Virus record (IMG/VR): IMGVR_UViG_3300046171_000122
Coordinates: 1 to 37,266 of that record
Origin: a virus
Direction: 5' to 3' (one strand)
Length of the DNA stretch: 37,266 nucleotides
Shown one piece after another: positions 1 through 9,056 of the stretch. The first letter of the stretch is position 1, and the number at the start of each line of letters is the position of its first letter. The translations under genes and the position numbers were made by a program. Under the pieces are notes generated by a model that was given only the letters and a program-made list of their open reading frames with translations, was not told where the DNA came from and did no database searches.

Positions 1-3
1 CCA

Positions 4-105
4 CTAACTCTCATTGTTTATAAAATCTTGTAATAATAAGATTTGTTCGATTAGTTCAGAATTTGACCATTGTTGTAATTGGTTGTAGTCGAAGTTAGTA
101 GTCAT
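4..105 (-). CDS. Small divergent ORF, 33 aa, unknown function
   Basis: Read on the minus strand, an ATG at 105-103 opens a 33-codon frame that stops with TAG at 6-4. The product begins MTTNFDYNQLQQWSNSELIE and continues with an amphipathic, Leu/Ile-rich helix (QILLLQDFINN). The leader before this ATG, read on the minus strand, is A/T-only, like the leaders of the plus-strand genes. I do not recognise the family. Its main value is positional: it would be the first leftward gene facing the rightward late block, so the space between them would be a divergent control region. It is short enough that chance cannot be excluded. Confidence 0.45.
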   Translation of the reverse strand: MTTNFDYNQLQQWSNSELIEQILLLQDFINNES

Positions 106-479
106 AATTATTATTTTTTAGATTCATATATATTATCCACATGCAACTGTATTATGTCTGTAAAATATAAATAATAAAATTAGTTACTGTGGAAAAAGTC
201 TAAAATATCTACGTAAAACATTGATAATCTGGTAGATATATGGAAAAGCGGTGGAAAACTTGGGGGGCCCGGTGAAATAAAAATCGTTTTTGTAACAGAC
301 TGATAATCAATAATATAGGGGGTAACCCCATACCCCAATATTTCTAACGTAATTTTTTCACAAAGGGTGACATTAGGGTTATAAGTATATAGAGTAAGGG
401 GCTATTGTCACTATATAAGCCACTTGTAAACTATCGCTTTTACCTGTAAGTATATATCATATAAAAGAATTTAGAAAAT
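106..479. promoter_or_regulatory. Divergent intergenic control region
   Basis: This is the only gene-free stretch over 300 bases in the window. It lies between a leftward small ORF and the first rightward late gene. It contains three TGGAAAA direct repeats (190-196, 241-247, 252-258) and a G/C-rich patch around 263-273. At 318-329 a run of G faces a run of C across TAA (GGGG-TAA-CCCC), a possible operator or small hairpin. A 10-base direct repeat lies at 382-391 and 447-456. I see no tRNA and no coding frame of useful length. A bidirectional promoter or operator region is the likely role; no promoter was identified with certainty. Confidence 0.45.
382..456 (+). promoter_or_regulatory. Paired TAAGTATATA repeats, candidate late promoter elements
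   Basis: TAAGTATATA occurs at 382-391 and again at 447-456, 65 bases apart, the second copy ending 24 bases before the ATG at 480. The core AGTATATAGA of the first copy (384-393) recurs at 9057-9066, upstream of the gene that precedes groEL. Recurrence at two apparent transcription-unit starts suggests a phage promoter or activator site. In DNA this A/T-rich a 10-base match could also arise by chance. Confidence 0.3.
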
Positions 480-1079
480 ATGGCAATAATTTATTCATAC
501 CCTGCGATAGAGGAAATATCAGGTGGTGATCTTATACTTGTGTCAGATTCTAGCAAGAAAAATGCTACGAAATCTGCTACAGTAGATCAGCTAGATTCGT
601 ATATAAACACGGGTCAAGCAACTATAATACAGGTAGATGATCGTGTTGTAACAAGTGCATCGTTTAATACTAATGACGGTTTATTAACACTTACGCGTAA
701 TTCTGGTGATATACCAGATGTGACAGTTAATTTAGACAATAGATACTATTTATCTAGTAACCCTAGCAATTATACTTCTAACTTAGGTATAGTACAATCG
801 CTAACAACTACAGGAAACTCAGGCGCTGCTACACTTACAAACGGTGTTTTAAACATACCACAGTATTCTGGAGGCGGAAGCAGTGCGGTTGATTCTGTAA
901 ATAGCCAAACTGGGGTGGTTGTTTTAACAACTAGCGATCTTACAAACGATTCAGGTTATATAGAAGGAACAGCGTCAACAGATCCAAGTACGACAGCTAT
1001 AACAGAAATAATAACACTAACATCAGCTGAATACGCGGCTATAACGCCTGCAGCTGACGTAATGTACATAATTATATAA
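480..1079 (+). CDS. Tail appendage / fibre-like protein, 199 aa
   Basis: The N-terminus (MAIIYSYPAIEEISGGDLIL, then a short region ending VDQLDSYI) resembles that of the gene at 2304, suggesting a shared virion-attachment domain. The middle has a Gly/Ser linker (YSGGGSS, about residue 130) followed by VNSQTGVVVLTTSDLTNDSG, a motif common in phage tail-fibre proteins. The C-terminus (LTSAEYAAITPAADVMYIII) resembles terminal motifs of other phage appendage proteins. It has no signal peptide or membrane helix. It overlaps the next gene by one base (TAATG), so the two are probably translationally coupled. The likely role is a short fibre or adaptor that presents receptor-binding proteins. The class is fairly secure, the exact role is not. 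Confidence 0.7.
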   Translation: MAIIYSYPAIEEISGGDLILVSDSSKKNATKSATVDQLDSYINTGQATIIQVDDRVVTSASFNTNDGLLTLTRNSGDIPDVTVNLDNRYYLSSNPSNYTSNLGIVQSLTTTGNSGAATLTNGVLNIPQYSGGGSSAVDSVNSQTGVVVLTTSDLTNDSGYIEGTASTDPSTTAITEIITLTSAEYAAITPAADVMYIII

Positions 1080-2290
1080 TGGGTAGTTTAAAGATTGGGA
1101 ATAGACAACCATCTGTTGGCACTTTAAAACAAGGAAATACTAATATTTCTAAGATATATAAAGGAGATGATCTAGTATGGCCTTTAGGTGGTGAACCAGA
1201 TAACTATGAACCATTATCAGATGATAATGTTAGATTTGTTGGTCTTTACGATAAAAAATTAATTACATATTTTACCAACGTTGACACGCCATTCCCGTTT
1301 GATTCTCAGTATATAGATCAAGAAATAAGCTACACCGGTATGGAGTTTAGAATTTTTGATCAAATAACAGCTATTAGCGACAATATGGAATATATATACG
1401 CTATGTCTCGAACTTCATCAAGCGTAACATATCTTACATATAAAGGCACAGACAGCGGATCGGGTCTTTCTTTTACACTAATAAGCGATGTTGATGTTGT
1501 ACAAAGTATATCTAAAGATGGGCGGTATGTATATGGGTTATCTTTAGATAGTGGCGTTACAGACCGTACAATTTTAAAAATATCAAGCGATTATGGGCAA
1601 ACGTTTGGTAATGAAATAAATTTTAATGATACAAACAATCCGAACAATATAGTAGACAGCGTGGCTTGCTCTATGGGAGGTAAATATGTTTATGCTGTTT
1701 CTCAATTAGGACAAGATACTTTAGTATATAAAAGTAGTGATTACGGTTCTAGCTTTTCAAATATATCATCTATAACAGGTCTTGCGAGAGGTACATCTAG
1801 TTCACTAAGTTTTTTCCCAATAGTATCTGGTAATGGTCAATACGTGTATTTTTACGCACTCCATACCACCTCTACTAATTTACCTTCTGGAAATATTATC
1901 ACAATGTCTGATAATTTTGGTGCAAGCTTTTTTGAGATTTCGGTCGGTCTTAGAGGAGGCGGATTTGTGAATAATCAAACAGATAAGTTCGGAAAATATT
2001 TATTTTTATCAAACCAGGGTTCTGACCAAGAAGGTTTAGTAAGCACTAATTATGCGCAAACAACTCAAGGTCTAAATCTAAGCGGTTTTTCACTTGGCAC
2101 ACGCCAAACTAGTTTAAGCAACTTTGGAACAGTTGGACTGATGGAAACTAGCACAAGAATTACTACCTCAACCCCAATGCAAGAAGTAGCAACAAGTGTA
2201 GATTCTTTACAAAATTTTAATGAACTTGGTCAGTACGTTTTTTCTGCTTCAAACTACGGTCCTATTCAAAAAGTTGTTAATATAGAATAA
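1079..2290 (+). CDS. Tail protein with Asp-box (BNR) beta-propeller-like repeats
   Basis: The protein has 403 aa. Residues 1-38 (MGSLKIGNRQ..., ending KIYKGDDLVWPLGG) form a small phage-appendage motif often seen before receptor-binding domains. The rest is repetitive. Units of the type DGRYVYGLS, GGKYVYAVS and NGQYVYFYA alternate with Asp-box-like motifs SSDYGQTF (about 169-176), SSDYGSSF (219-226) and MSDNFGASF (276-284). Asp boxes (S-x-D-x-G-x-x-F/W) mark bladed propellers in sialidases and other BNR-repeat proteins. I infer a propeller used for glycan binding or possibly hydrolysis. I see no clear sialidase catalytic set, so binding is more likely. The ATG overlaps the upstream stop by one base. 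Confidence 0.65.
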   Translation: MGSLKIGNRQPSVGTLKQGNTNISKIYKGDDLVWPLGGEPDNYEPLSDDNVRFVGLYDKKLITYFTNVDTPFPFDSQYIDQEISYTGMEFRIFDQITAISDNMEYIYAMSRTSSSVTYLTYKGTDSGSGLSFTLISDVDVVQSISKDGRYVYGLSLDSGVTDRTILKISSDYGQTFGNEINFNDTNNPNNIVDSVACSMGGKYVYAVSQLGQDTLVYKSSDYGSSFSNISSITGLARGTSSSLSFFPIVSGNGQYVYFYALHTTSTNLPSGNIITMSDNFGASFFEISVGLRGGGFVNNQTDKFGKYLFLSNQGSDQEGLVSTNYAQTTQGLNLSGFSLGTRQTSLSNFGTVGLMETSTRITTSTPMQEVATSVDSLQNFNELGQYVFSASNYGPIQKVVNIE

Positions 2291-2303
2291 AAATAAAAGA
2301 CAC

Positions 2304-2642
2304 ATGCCGATAATATATTCATATCCGCCTACTACATTCTTGTCTGATGACGATACTTTTGTTATTACAAAGACTATAGAAGAAGAAAACACTATAGAAA
2401 CTAGAAGTGTATCTTTCGAGGATCTTAAGAAAAGTATAATATCTAATTCTACTTTTATATTTACACAAGGTGTCGCGGCGAGTGTTTGGGATATAACACA
2501 TAATATGAAAAAATTTCCTTCAGTAGAAGTAGTAGACACAGGTGAAACTTCTATATTAGGTTTTCAAATAGAATACATAAACAAAAACAGATTAACACTA
2601 AGCTTTATAACACCTTTTGCGGGCAAAGCATTTTTAAATTAA
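2304..2642 (+). CDS. Small tail appendage protein, 112 aa
   Basis: The N-terminus MPIIYSYPPTTFLSDDDTF matches the style of the protein at 480 (MAIIYSYP..., an acidic/Gly turn, then a hydrophobic strand), so the two probably share a virion-docking domain. The C-terminal half contains FTQGVAASVWDITHNMKKFP, followed by SVEVVDTG and, at the end, AGKAFLN. This matches a recurrent phage tail-fibre module that I recall as QGVASxxWxIxHNLGKxPSVxVVD. It lies between two larger fibre genes and is probably a structural piece of the same appendage. The A/T leader has no Shine-Dalgarno sequence. Confidence 0.65.
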   Translation: MPIIYSYPPTTFLSDDDTFVITKTIEEENTIETRSVSFEDLKKSIISNSTFIFTQGVAASVWDITHNMKKFPSVEVVDTGETSILGFQIEYINKNRLTLSFITPFAGKAFLN

Positions 2643-2646
2643 TAAC

Positions 2647-4155
2647 ATGGCAATAGCATTTTTAAACAACATAACATTCTCTGGCGGCGCGCAAGCTGAA
2701 AAACTAAGACTAGAAAATCTAGGAGCTGATCCAGCATCTGGAAACGAAGGGCAATTATATTTTAACACAGCAACTGATGTAGTTAAAGTATACGCGAACG
2801 GTTCTTGGGTGGAAGTAGGTGGCGGCGTAGAATCTGTAACAGCTGGAACTTACTTAACCAACGCTGGAACCGCAACAGCTGTAATTTTAAACCACGACAA
2901 TACAAGTAGAAGTGATACAACTTCAACTTCGTCTCCAGGATATGGCGGAACTATAAATGTTGTTAATACAGTAACTACAAACGCAACAGGTCACGTTACA
3001 GCTGTAGACATAGAAACCGTTACATTCCCAGCCGCAGAATCTTACACATGGACCTTAACAGGTGATAGTGGTTCTAATCAAACAGTTAATAGTGGTGATA
3101 CAGTAGATATTGCAGGTGGCACTAACATTACAACAGCTATTGGCGCAACTGATACTTTAACTGTAAACTTAAACGATAGTATTACTCTAGCTGGTGCACT
3201 CACCGTAAACGGTACGGGTCAATCAAGTTTCGGCGGCCAAGTAACAGTACCTACAACACCAAGCGCTGGAACTGACGCTGCTTCTAAATCTTATGTAGAT
3301 GGTTTAGTTGCTGGAGGCTTAACCTTTAAAGATGGGTTTAATGCTGAAACTGGTGCTATGGACGGTGGCGGTAACTTAACAACTGGAGCTTCTAGAGTTG
3401 CTATTTCAGTTGGTGACTTCTATGTTGTAACAACTGCTGGTAGTTTCTATGGTTCTGTTTTATTAGATGTTGGTGATTCGGTTATTGCAAAAGAAGATGC
3501 TGCGCAAGGAGCTTCAGATATAAATGACTGGGTAATTGTACAAGGTGATGAAGGTGTTACAACATTCTCTAATAGTAACGGTGGTACTTATGTAGCTTAT
3601 GGATCAATAAACTCAGGAGCTATAGGTGCTGTTGATATTGGCGATGTAGATTTAACAGCTGTCGACGGTACCTCTGATACTACTACAAGGTTCTTATCTA
3701 AAGACAACACATGGGATGTTCCTTCTTACACAACAAACACTGATGCTAAATATGCTTTAACAGCTGCTGCTAAAAGTGGTAGCAATGTTCCTCTTACACT
3801 TACAGGATCTGACGGTGGAGCTACTACTGTTGTAAATCTTACAGAAGGTTCCAATATAACCCTTACTAGAAATAGTTCAGGTCAAATTACAATTGCTTCT
3901 ACAGATACAGGTGCTTTAGGTGATAGAGTCTCACTAACAGGTGGTAGTCAAGCTGGTGGTTTGACAACGTTTACATACGACGTTACTAACTCTTTCACAG
4001 GTGCTAGCGCTATAGATGTTAAATGTGAAGTTATAAGTTCTGCGGGTGAAACAGTATACGCAAGCGTAACAAGATCAAGCGCGAATTTAAGTGTTGAATT
4101 TATAGGTTCAATATCTGACGGTGCTTACGAAGTATTACTTACATACGTAGGATAA
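2647..4155 (+). CDS. Tail fibre protein, 502 aa
   Basis: The protein starts MAIAFLNNITFSGGAQAEKL, sharing the M-x-I-x-FLNN opening with the giant fibre at 4176. It is rich in Gly, Thr, Ser and Ala, has almost no Cys, and is predicted beta-rich. Visible modules include LYFNTATDVVKVYANGSWVEV near residues 37-57, a central SKSYVDGLVAGGLTFKDGFN, and DTTTRFLSKDNTWDVPSYTT. All are common in long phage fibres and structural appendages. The C-terminal 80 residues (from about LGDRVSLTGGSQAGGLTTFT) may be a distinct beta domain at the tip. It is probably a trimeric fibre contributing to host recognition; no enzyme motif is seen. Confidence 0.7.
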   Translation: MAIAFLNNITFSGGAQAEKLRLENLGADPASGNEGQLYFNTATDVVKVYANGSWVEVGGGVESVTAGTYLTNAGTATAVILNHDNTSRSDTTSTSSPGYGGTINVVNTVTTNATGHVTAVDIETVTFPAAESYTWTLTGDSGSNQTVNSGDTVDIAGGTNITTAIGATDTLTVNLNDSITLAGALTVNGTGQSSFGGQVTVPTTPSAGTDAASKSYVDGLVAGGLTFKDGFNAETGAMDGGGNLTTGASRVAISVGDFYVVTTAGSFYGSVLLDVGDSVIAKEDAAQGASDINDWVIVQGDEGVTTFSNSNGGTYVAYGSINSGAIGAVDIGDVDLTAVDGTSDTTTRFLSKDNTWDVPSYTTNTDAKYALTAAAKSGSNVPLTLTGSDGGATTVVNLTEGSNITLTRNSSGQITIASTDTGALGDRVSLTGGSQAGGLTTFTYDVTNSFTGASAIDVKCEVISSAGETVYASVTRSSANLSVEFIGSISDGAYEVLLTYVG

Positions 4156-4175
4156 TAATAAAATAATCAAATAAT

Positions 4176-7100
4176 ATGCCAATTAAATTTCTTAATAATG
4201 TCGCTGTAGACAGTAGTGTTTTATATGTAGATACAATAAACGATAGGGTTGGTATTGGTACGACTAGTCCGGATGCTACTTTAAAAGTACAAGGCCCATC
4301 AGATACAGCAACTATTTCAACATCTTCAACTCCTGCTGCAAGAATTAATAATGGCGGAGCAATTTCACTCTGGATAGGCTCTAATTTTTACAATTATGGT
4401 TATGTACAATCTATACAAGACGATGGCTCTAATAATCTTAAACCTTTGTCACTGCAACCGCTTGGCGGCAACGTAGGTATAGGGACTACGAGTCCTGATG
4501 CTAAGTTAGATATCGAGGGAGATGAAGCTTCTTTAAGAATAAAAGATACAACTTCTGGTAAGGCGTGGGACTGGCAAATTCATGCGGGTTATATGGAGTT
4601 TGGTGAAGTCAATGTTGCAAACAACAGGCTAGTTATCAAAAACGGAGGCAACGTCGGGATCGGGACTACTAGTCCTGACGTTAAATTAGAAGTTATAGCC
4701 GCTTCACCCACTGATGGAATTATTGCTGACTTTGTAAATTCTACTAATGCAGGGGGAACAACTGCTGCTATAAAGTTATCAAATGCAGATTCTGAAGCTT
4801 GTGATGTTGTTTTAGGGGCTAACAGAGTTGGTGCTAATTTTGGTTCAGACTTTTTTATATCACTATCAGATAGTGTAGATGGAAGTAATCAAGAAAGGTT
4901 TAGAGTTACAGAAGCTGGAGCCGTAAAGTTCAACGCTTACAATTCTACTAACAACACAGGTACTCCAACATATTTACTAGGTACAGACGCTTCAGGTAAT
5001 ATTGTAAAAACTAATACAGTACCAGGTTCTGGCGCAGGTCCTTACCTACCACTGTCAGCTGGATCAAGTTATCCTTTGACAGGAGCATTATATTTAGAAA
5101 ATAGTAATACAGACGTAGTTATGTCTGGTAATACTTCAGGTAATTTTAATATTGATAACAATACCGGAAATATTGCATTTCTAGCAAACGGAAGTAGCGT
5201 TCAGTCTATGACTATAACCTCTAGTTTAATAACCATAAACGAGCCAACTAATTTTACCAATGGCAACGTCGGGATTGGGACTACAAGTCCTACGGCGAAG
5301 TTACACATTTCATCAGCTGAATCTGATCCTGGCGATCTTATGTTTTTGCATAATAGCACCAATGCCGCTGGCGCTACTATAAAATTTACTGATATTGCAG
5401 CAGGAACTAGCCAGTTTGGAAGAATAACATATAGGCATTCTGATGGTCAATCACAAGGCGGCGGCGCTTCTTTTCATTTTACCGCTGAACCAGATACGGT
5501 TTTAGTTGTAGGTGATAACACTAACAAAGGTAGAATAGCTGTGTCTAGCGCAGGTAATGTTAGTGAAGTTGATTACGGATTTAAAGATGATATTAATACT
5601 GGTATTTATAGAGCGGCAGGAGATACTATTGGTTTAGTTACAGCAGGCTCAGAACGAATGCGCATCACCTCTGCAGGCAACGTCGGGATTGGAACAACTA
5701 GTCCTGATGCTAAATTAAATATTACAGCAGGAGATAATGGGGCTGCTCTTTTATTAGAAGCAGAAAACTCCAATAACCTTTGGAAAAATATTACTTTTAA
5801 AACTTATGTTACAGAGTCGCAAGCGGCGAATTTTTCAGCTGGCTCGCATATTTATACTACATCTCCTGGTGGTGCAACAACATGGCCTTTTACTGAATAC
5901 GGGGCTTTAGTTATTGAAGGGAGAGATAACGCAAATGGCGGCATCGCTTTAAGGACAGGTACTGGTAATGGTCAAATTACAAGAATAGCTATAAAAGAAA
6001 GCGGCAACGTTGGGATTGGGACCACTAGTCCTTCTTCACAACTTAATGTACATAAAAACGCTTTATCTCCAGCTACATTAGAACTTTCTAATACGGTTGT
6101 CGGAGGTAATAACGGTGTAGTTGTAGCTCAAATAAAAGCAAACACTGTTAACGAGGAGTTGACTCGTATAGAAACACAAAACTCTTCAGATAGCCATGAT
6201 AACGGTAATTTGTTATTTTACAATAGAAATGGCTATACAAACACGTTTGCTGAAAGTATGCGTATTACTGGGGAAGGCGACGTCGGTATCGGGACGACTA
6301 GTCCTGGGGCAAAATTAGAAGTAAGGAGCGGCGTTGGTAAGCAATTAAGATTGTCAACTGGCGCAACAACTTATTGGGAATTAGGAAGGTCAACTTCAAC
6401 TGGAGATTTTGAAATTACAGAAGATAGCGGCGACACTTATTTTTTAATTGATAAATATAATGGCAACGTTGGGATCGGAACGACTAGCCCAAGTCAAAAA
6501 CTTCACGTATCAGGTAATGCAAGAGTAACTGGTGCTTACTACGATTCAAATAATTCACCAGGTACAGCAAACCAAGTATTAATTTCAACTGTCACTGGTA
6601 CTGATTGGGTTGATGGCTCAGCTATACCAGGTGTTCCAGATGGATCAGGCACCGCTGGCAAAATAGTTATGTGGCAAGATTCTGATACACTTACAGATTC
6701 TAAAATAACACAAACAGCAGGCAGCGAAACAAACTATGTAGATATTGATTTTGCAAATGTAGAAGATTTAACAATAACAGGTGATAGTAGCTTTAGTACT
6801 TTTACTGTTAATGCTTTTGATGCGGTTAATTTTTCAAATATTGAAAATAATTTTAATGTTGGAAGCGGTGACTTGAGTATAGCTACTGGTGATAATAGCA
6901 TGAGTCTTGGCACGACTACTGCTAATAGTGACACGTTAACAGTTGGATATACAAGTACTAGATTTATAGGAAGCGGCAACGTCGGGATTGGGACTACAAG
7001 CCCAGGTGCTAAGCTTGATGTTAATGGAAATATCGCTATAAATCCAGACCAAAAAATACAGCTCTCAGGAAGTGCAGATTCAACCCATCATATTTATCAT

Positions 7101-8609
7101 GACGCCTCTACTGATTATGATATTATTAATTACAGTACAGGATTTCAGCTAGAGCATTATGCACTTGGTATGCAGTTAACAGTAAAAGGTTCTAACGGTA
7201 ACGTCGGGATTGGAACGACTAGTCCAAGTGAAAAACTTCATGTTGTTGGCTCAGCTCTTATTGAGGGCTCAAGTACCGAATTAAAAGTAAAAGGAAGCGG
7301 GGGCTACGACACAGCTAATATTGTTATGGGTAACGCCGCTAAATCTGATATTTTTTCAATAGATACTCGAAACGATCCAGGCGGAAATTACACTACTCTC
7401 AGTTTTGATTCTTATCAGACAACGGGTACATCAACAATAACGCTTGGCGATAATTATGTAAATTTAGGTACAGCTGGCAGCTCAAGAGTAACTATTAATT
7501 CAACCGGAAACGTCGGGATTGGGACTACAGACCCAGCAGCGGACTTGCACATACATGATGAAGGCGGTTTAGCAGCAATTAGATTATCGGGTACTGCATC
7601 AGGAGCTGATAATTTTCAAATAACGCAGGGAGTTATAGGATTAAATAATGCAGGATTTAGTATTTATGATGTAGATGCAACGGCGAGTAGATTAGTTATT
7701 GATACTAGCGGAAACGTCGGGATTGGGACTACAGACCCACGGGTGCCCTTGCAAGTATCGTCTTCGGCAGTTGATACAGATTTTTTAATAGAATGCGGCA
7801 ATACGCAGGCTAGGATGTCGATAAACAATACTTCGACGGGTGACTCGCAAATTAATTTTCAGCTAGGTAACACTAGTAGATTTACTATGGGTGTGGACAA
7901 TTCCGATAGTGATAAGTTTAAAATATCAGGGGGCGCAGCCTTGGGGAGCAGTGATAGAATAGTTGTAGATTCTACTGGCAACGTTGGCATTGCAACGACT
8001 TCGCCTGGGGCTAAATTAGATGTTGATGGTAATTTTAAGTTAAGTGATTTTACGGCTACAGCGGTTGCAACATCAGGAAGTTTAAGCCCTAACCAAAATT
8101 ATCAAGCGTCATCACAAGATACTTTAGCTGATTTAGCTGTTGATCCAAGTGGTAATGTAGTAAGGGGCATGCAAGAAGGTACTTGGACTTTTACCGCAGC
8201 ACAATTAAACACCTCACTAGGAAATACTTTAATTGAAGCACCAGGCGTAAACAAAGCGGTTATAGTTTATGAATCTTCCTGGATGATAAAGTATAATGCG
8301 ACTGGAGCTATTAACGCAAACCAAAGATATGAAATACGACAGGCTAGCAATACAGGTATAGGCCCTATAACCCAGCTTCCTGGTGCTAAAATTAATGAAA
8401 TACTATCACAAGGGCAATCTATGCCTGGGGGAGGTGCTTCTGCTTACGGGTTCTATTCGAGAGACGTACCAGCAGATGCAGGAGGTAGGACTTTTAAAAC
8501 GAACACAGCTACAACATTGCATAGAAATACCAACTCTACTTTGCCGTCTGGAGTGCAGACTATTTCAATAAAGTTAAGATATAGAATATACAACGCAAAC
8601 ACATTTTAA
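4176..8609 (+). CDS. Giant tail fibre with 13 VGIGTTSP-type repeats, 1477 aa
   Basis: After a short N-terminal docking segment (MPIKFLNNVAVDSS), the protein contains 13 copies of a motif of the form G-N-V-G-I-G-T-T-S-P-x-x-K-L-x-V, spaced about 60-205 residues apart. Between them are variable beta-rich segments, some with SAGNVGIGTTSP-like lead-ins such as ERMRITSAG. This repeat is characteristic of fibre proteins of marine phages and of bacterial surface proteins. The last ~180 residues (from about SGSLSPNQNYQ) lack the repeat and are probably the tip or a chaperone-like trimerisation domain. The last repeat is degenerate (VGIATTSP). The modular build suggests easy gain, loss or exchange of segments, giving host-range variation. 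No catalytic motif is visible. Confidence 0.8.
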   Translation: MPIKFLNNVAVDSSVLYVDTINDRVGIGTTSPDATLKVQGPSDTATISTSSTPAARINNGGAISLWIGSNFYNYGYVQSIQDDGSNNLKPLSLQPLGGNVGIGTTSPDAKLDIEGDEASLRIKDTTSGKAWDWQIHAGYMEFGEVNVANNRLVIKNGGNVGIGTTSPDVKLEVIAASPTDGIIADFVNSTNAGGTTAAIKLSNADSEACDVVLGANRVGANFGSDFFISLSDSVDGSNQERFRVTEAGAVKFNAYNSTNNTGTPTYLLGTDASGNIVKTNTVPGSGAGPYLPLSAGSSYPLTGALYLENSNTDVVMSGNTSGNFNIDNNTGNIAFLANGSSVQSMTITSSLITINEPTNFTNGNVGIGTTSPTAKLHISSAESDPGDLMFLHNSTNAAGATIKFTDIAAGTSQFGRITYRHSDGQSQGGGASFHFTAEPDTVLVVGDNTNKGRIAVSSAGNVSEVDYGFKDDINTGIYRAAGDTIGLVTAGSERMRITSAGNVGIGTTSPDAKLNITAGDNGAALLLEAENSNNLWKNITFKTYVTESQAANFSAGSHIYTTSPGGATTWPFTEYGALVIEGRDNANGGIALRTGTGNGQITRIAIKESGNVGIGTTSPSSQLNVHKNALSPATLELSNTVVGGNNGVVVAQIKANTVNEELTRIETQNSSDSHDNGNLLFYNRNGYTNTFAESMRITGEGDVGIGTTSPGAKLEVRSGVGKQLRLSTGATTYWELGRSTSTGDFEITEDSGDTYFLIDKYNGNVGIGTTSPSQKLHVSGNARVTGAYYDSNNSPGTANQVLISTVTGTDWVDGSAIPGVPDGSGTAGKIVMWQDSDTLTDSKITQTAGSETNYVDIDFANVEDLTITGDSSFSTFTVNAFDAVNFSNIENNFNVGSGDLSIATGDNSMSLGTTTANSDTLTVGYTSTRFIGSGNVGIGTTSPGAKLDVNGNIAINPDQKIQLSGSADSTHHIYHDASTDYDIINYSTGFQLEHYALGMQLTVKGSNGNVGIGTTSPSEKLHVVGSALIEGSSTELKVKGSGGYDTANIVMGNAAKSDIFSIDTRNDPGGNYTTLSFDSYQTTGTSTITLGDNYVNLGTAGSSRVTINSTGNVGIGTTDPAADLHIHDEGGLAAIRLSGTASGADNFQITQGVIGLNNAGFSIYDVDATASRLVIDTSGNVGIGTTDPRVPLQVSSSAVDTDFLIECGNTQARMSINNTSTGDSQINFQLGNTSRFTMGVDNSDSDKFKISGGAALGSSDRIVVDSTGNVGIATTSPGAKLDVDGNFKLSDFTATAVATSGSLSPNQNYQASSQDTLADLAVDPSGNVVRGMQEGTWTFTAAQLNTSLGNTLIEAPGVNKAVIVYESSWMIKYNATGAINANQRYEIRQASNTGIGPITQLPGAKINEILSQGQSMPGGGASAYGFYSRDVPADAGGRTFKTNTATTLHRNTNSTLPSGVQTISIKLRYRIYNANTF
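4242..8006 (+). repeat. Thirteen in-frame dispersed repeats (VGIGTTSP units)
   Basis: Repeat units begin near 4242, 4467, 4647, 5262, 5676, 6003, 6276, 6462, 6975, 7197, 7506, 7710 and 7977, all in the same frame. The DNA core is conserved as well as the protein: many copies read AACGTCGGGATTGGGAC, which is more G/C-rich than the surroundings. Two copies (7505-7535 and 7709-7739) are identical over 31 bases. Irregular spacing and in-frame placement exclude a CRISPR array. Confidence 0.9.
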
Positions 8610-8688
8610 AATATAAAATTTAGAATCTAGAATACAAACTTTAGAAAAAAAATAAAATAAGTAATTAATAAATATAAACTAAACAAAA

Positions 8689-9033
8689 ATGGCAACAGTA
8701 TATAATTGGAACTGTAAAACAGTAGATGTACACCCGACAGAGGGTAGTGAAACAGATGTAGTGTATAATGTACACTGGATAGTAACGGGAGTTTCAGATG
8801 AGCTTAATCCAGAAGGAAATGCATATCAATCAACTAGTATTGGTACACAAACAGTACCTTTAGATCCTGAAAGTGAATTTATACCTTTTGAAGATCTAAC
8901 AAACGAAATAGTAGTTGAATGGACTAAAGAAGCTATGGGTGAAGAGCAAGTGACTTCTATAGAAGCTAGCATACAGCAAGCTATTGATTTAGAAATAAAT
9001 CCGACTTCTATAACTATGACAATAGCAGATTAA
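8689..9033 (+). CDS. Conserved phage protein, 114 aa, function unknown
   Basis: The protein starts MATVYNWNCKTVDVHPTEGS and continues TDVVYNVHWIVTGVSDE, with a C-terminal segment WTKEAMGEEQVTSIEASIQQ. I recall similar small proteins in marine phages, with an N-terminal YNW...V.P...TDVV..VHW strand pattern and a C-terminal helix including GEEQVxSIE. They are usually near tail-fibre genes, which fits its place just after the giant fibre. It may be a small virion or fibre-assembly protein; there is no direct evidence. The 79-base upstream gap is pure A/T-rich leader with no Shine-Dalgarno sequence. Confidence 0.7.
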   Translation: MATVYNWNCKTVDVHPTEGSETDVVYNVHWIVTGVSDELNPEGNAYQSTSIGTQTVPLDPESEFIPFEDLTNEIVVEWTKEAMGEEQVTSIEASIQQAIDLEINPTSITMTIAD

Positions 9034-9056
9034 GTAAAAATCACTAAAACCAAGTG

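Noticed and set aside
1-479. A tRNA or other structured RNA in the left gap
   Set aside because: I find no cloverleaf-like pairing or CCA end; only short repeats and one G/C inverted repeat are visible.
4242-8006. Regular repeats suggestive of a CRISPR array
   Set aside because: All copies are in one open frame, spacing is irregular (180-615 bases) and each encodes VGIGTTSP; this is a fibre repeat.
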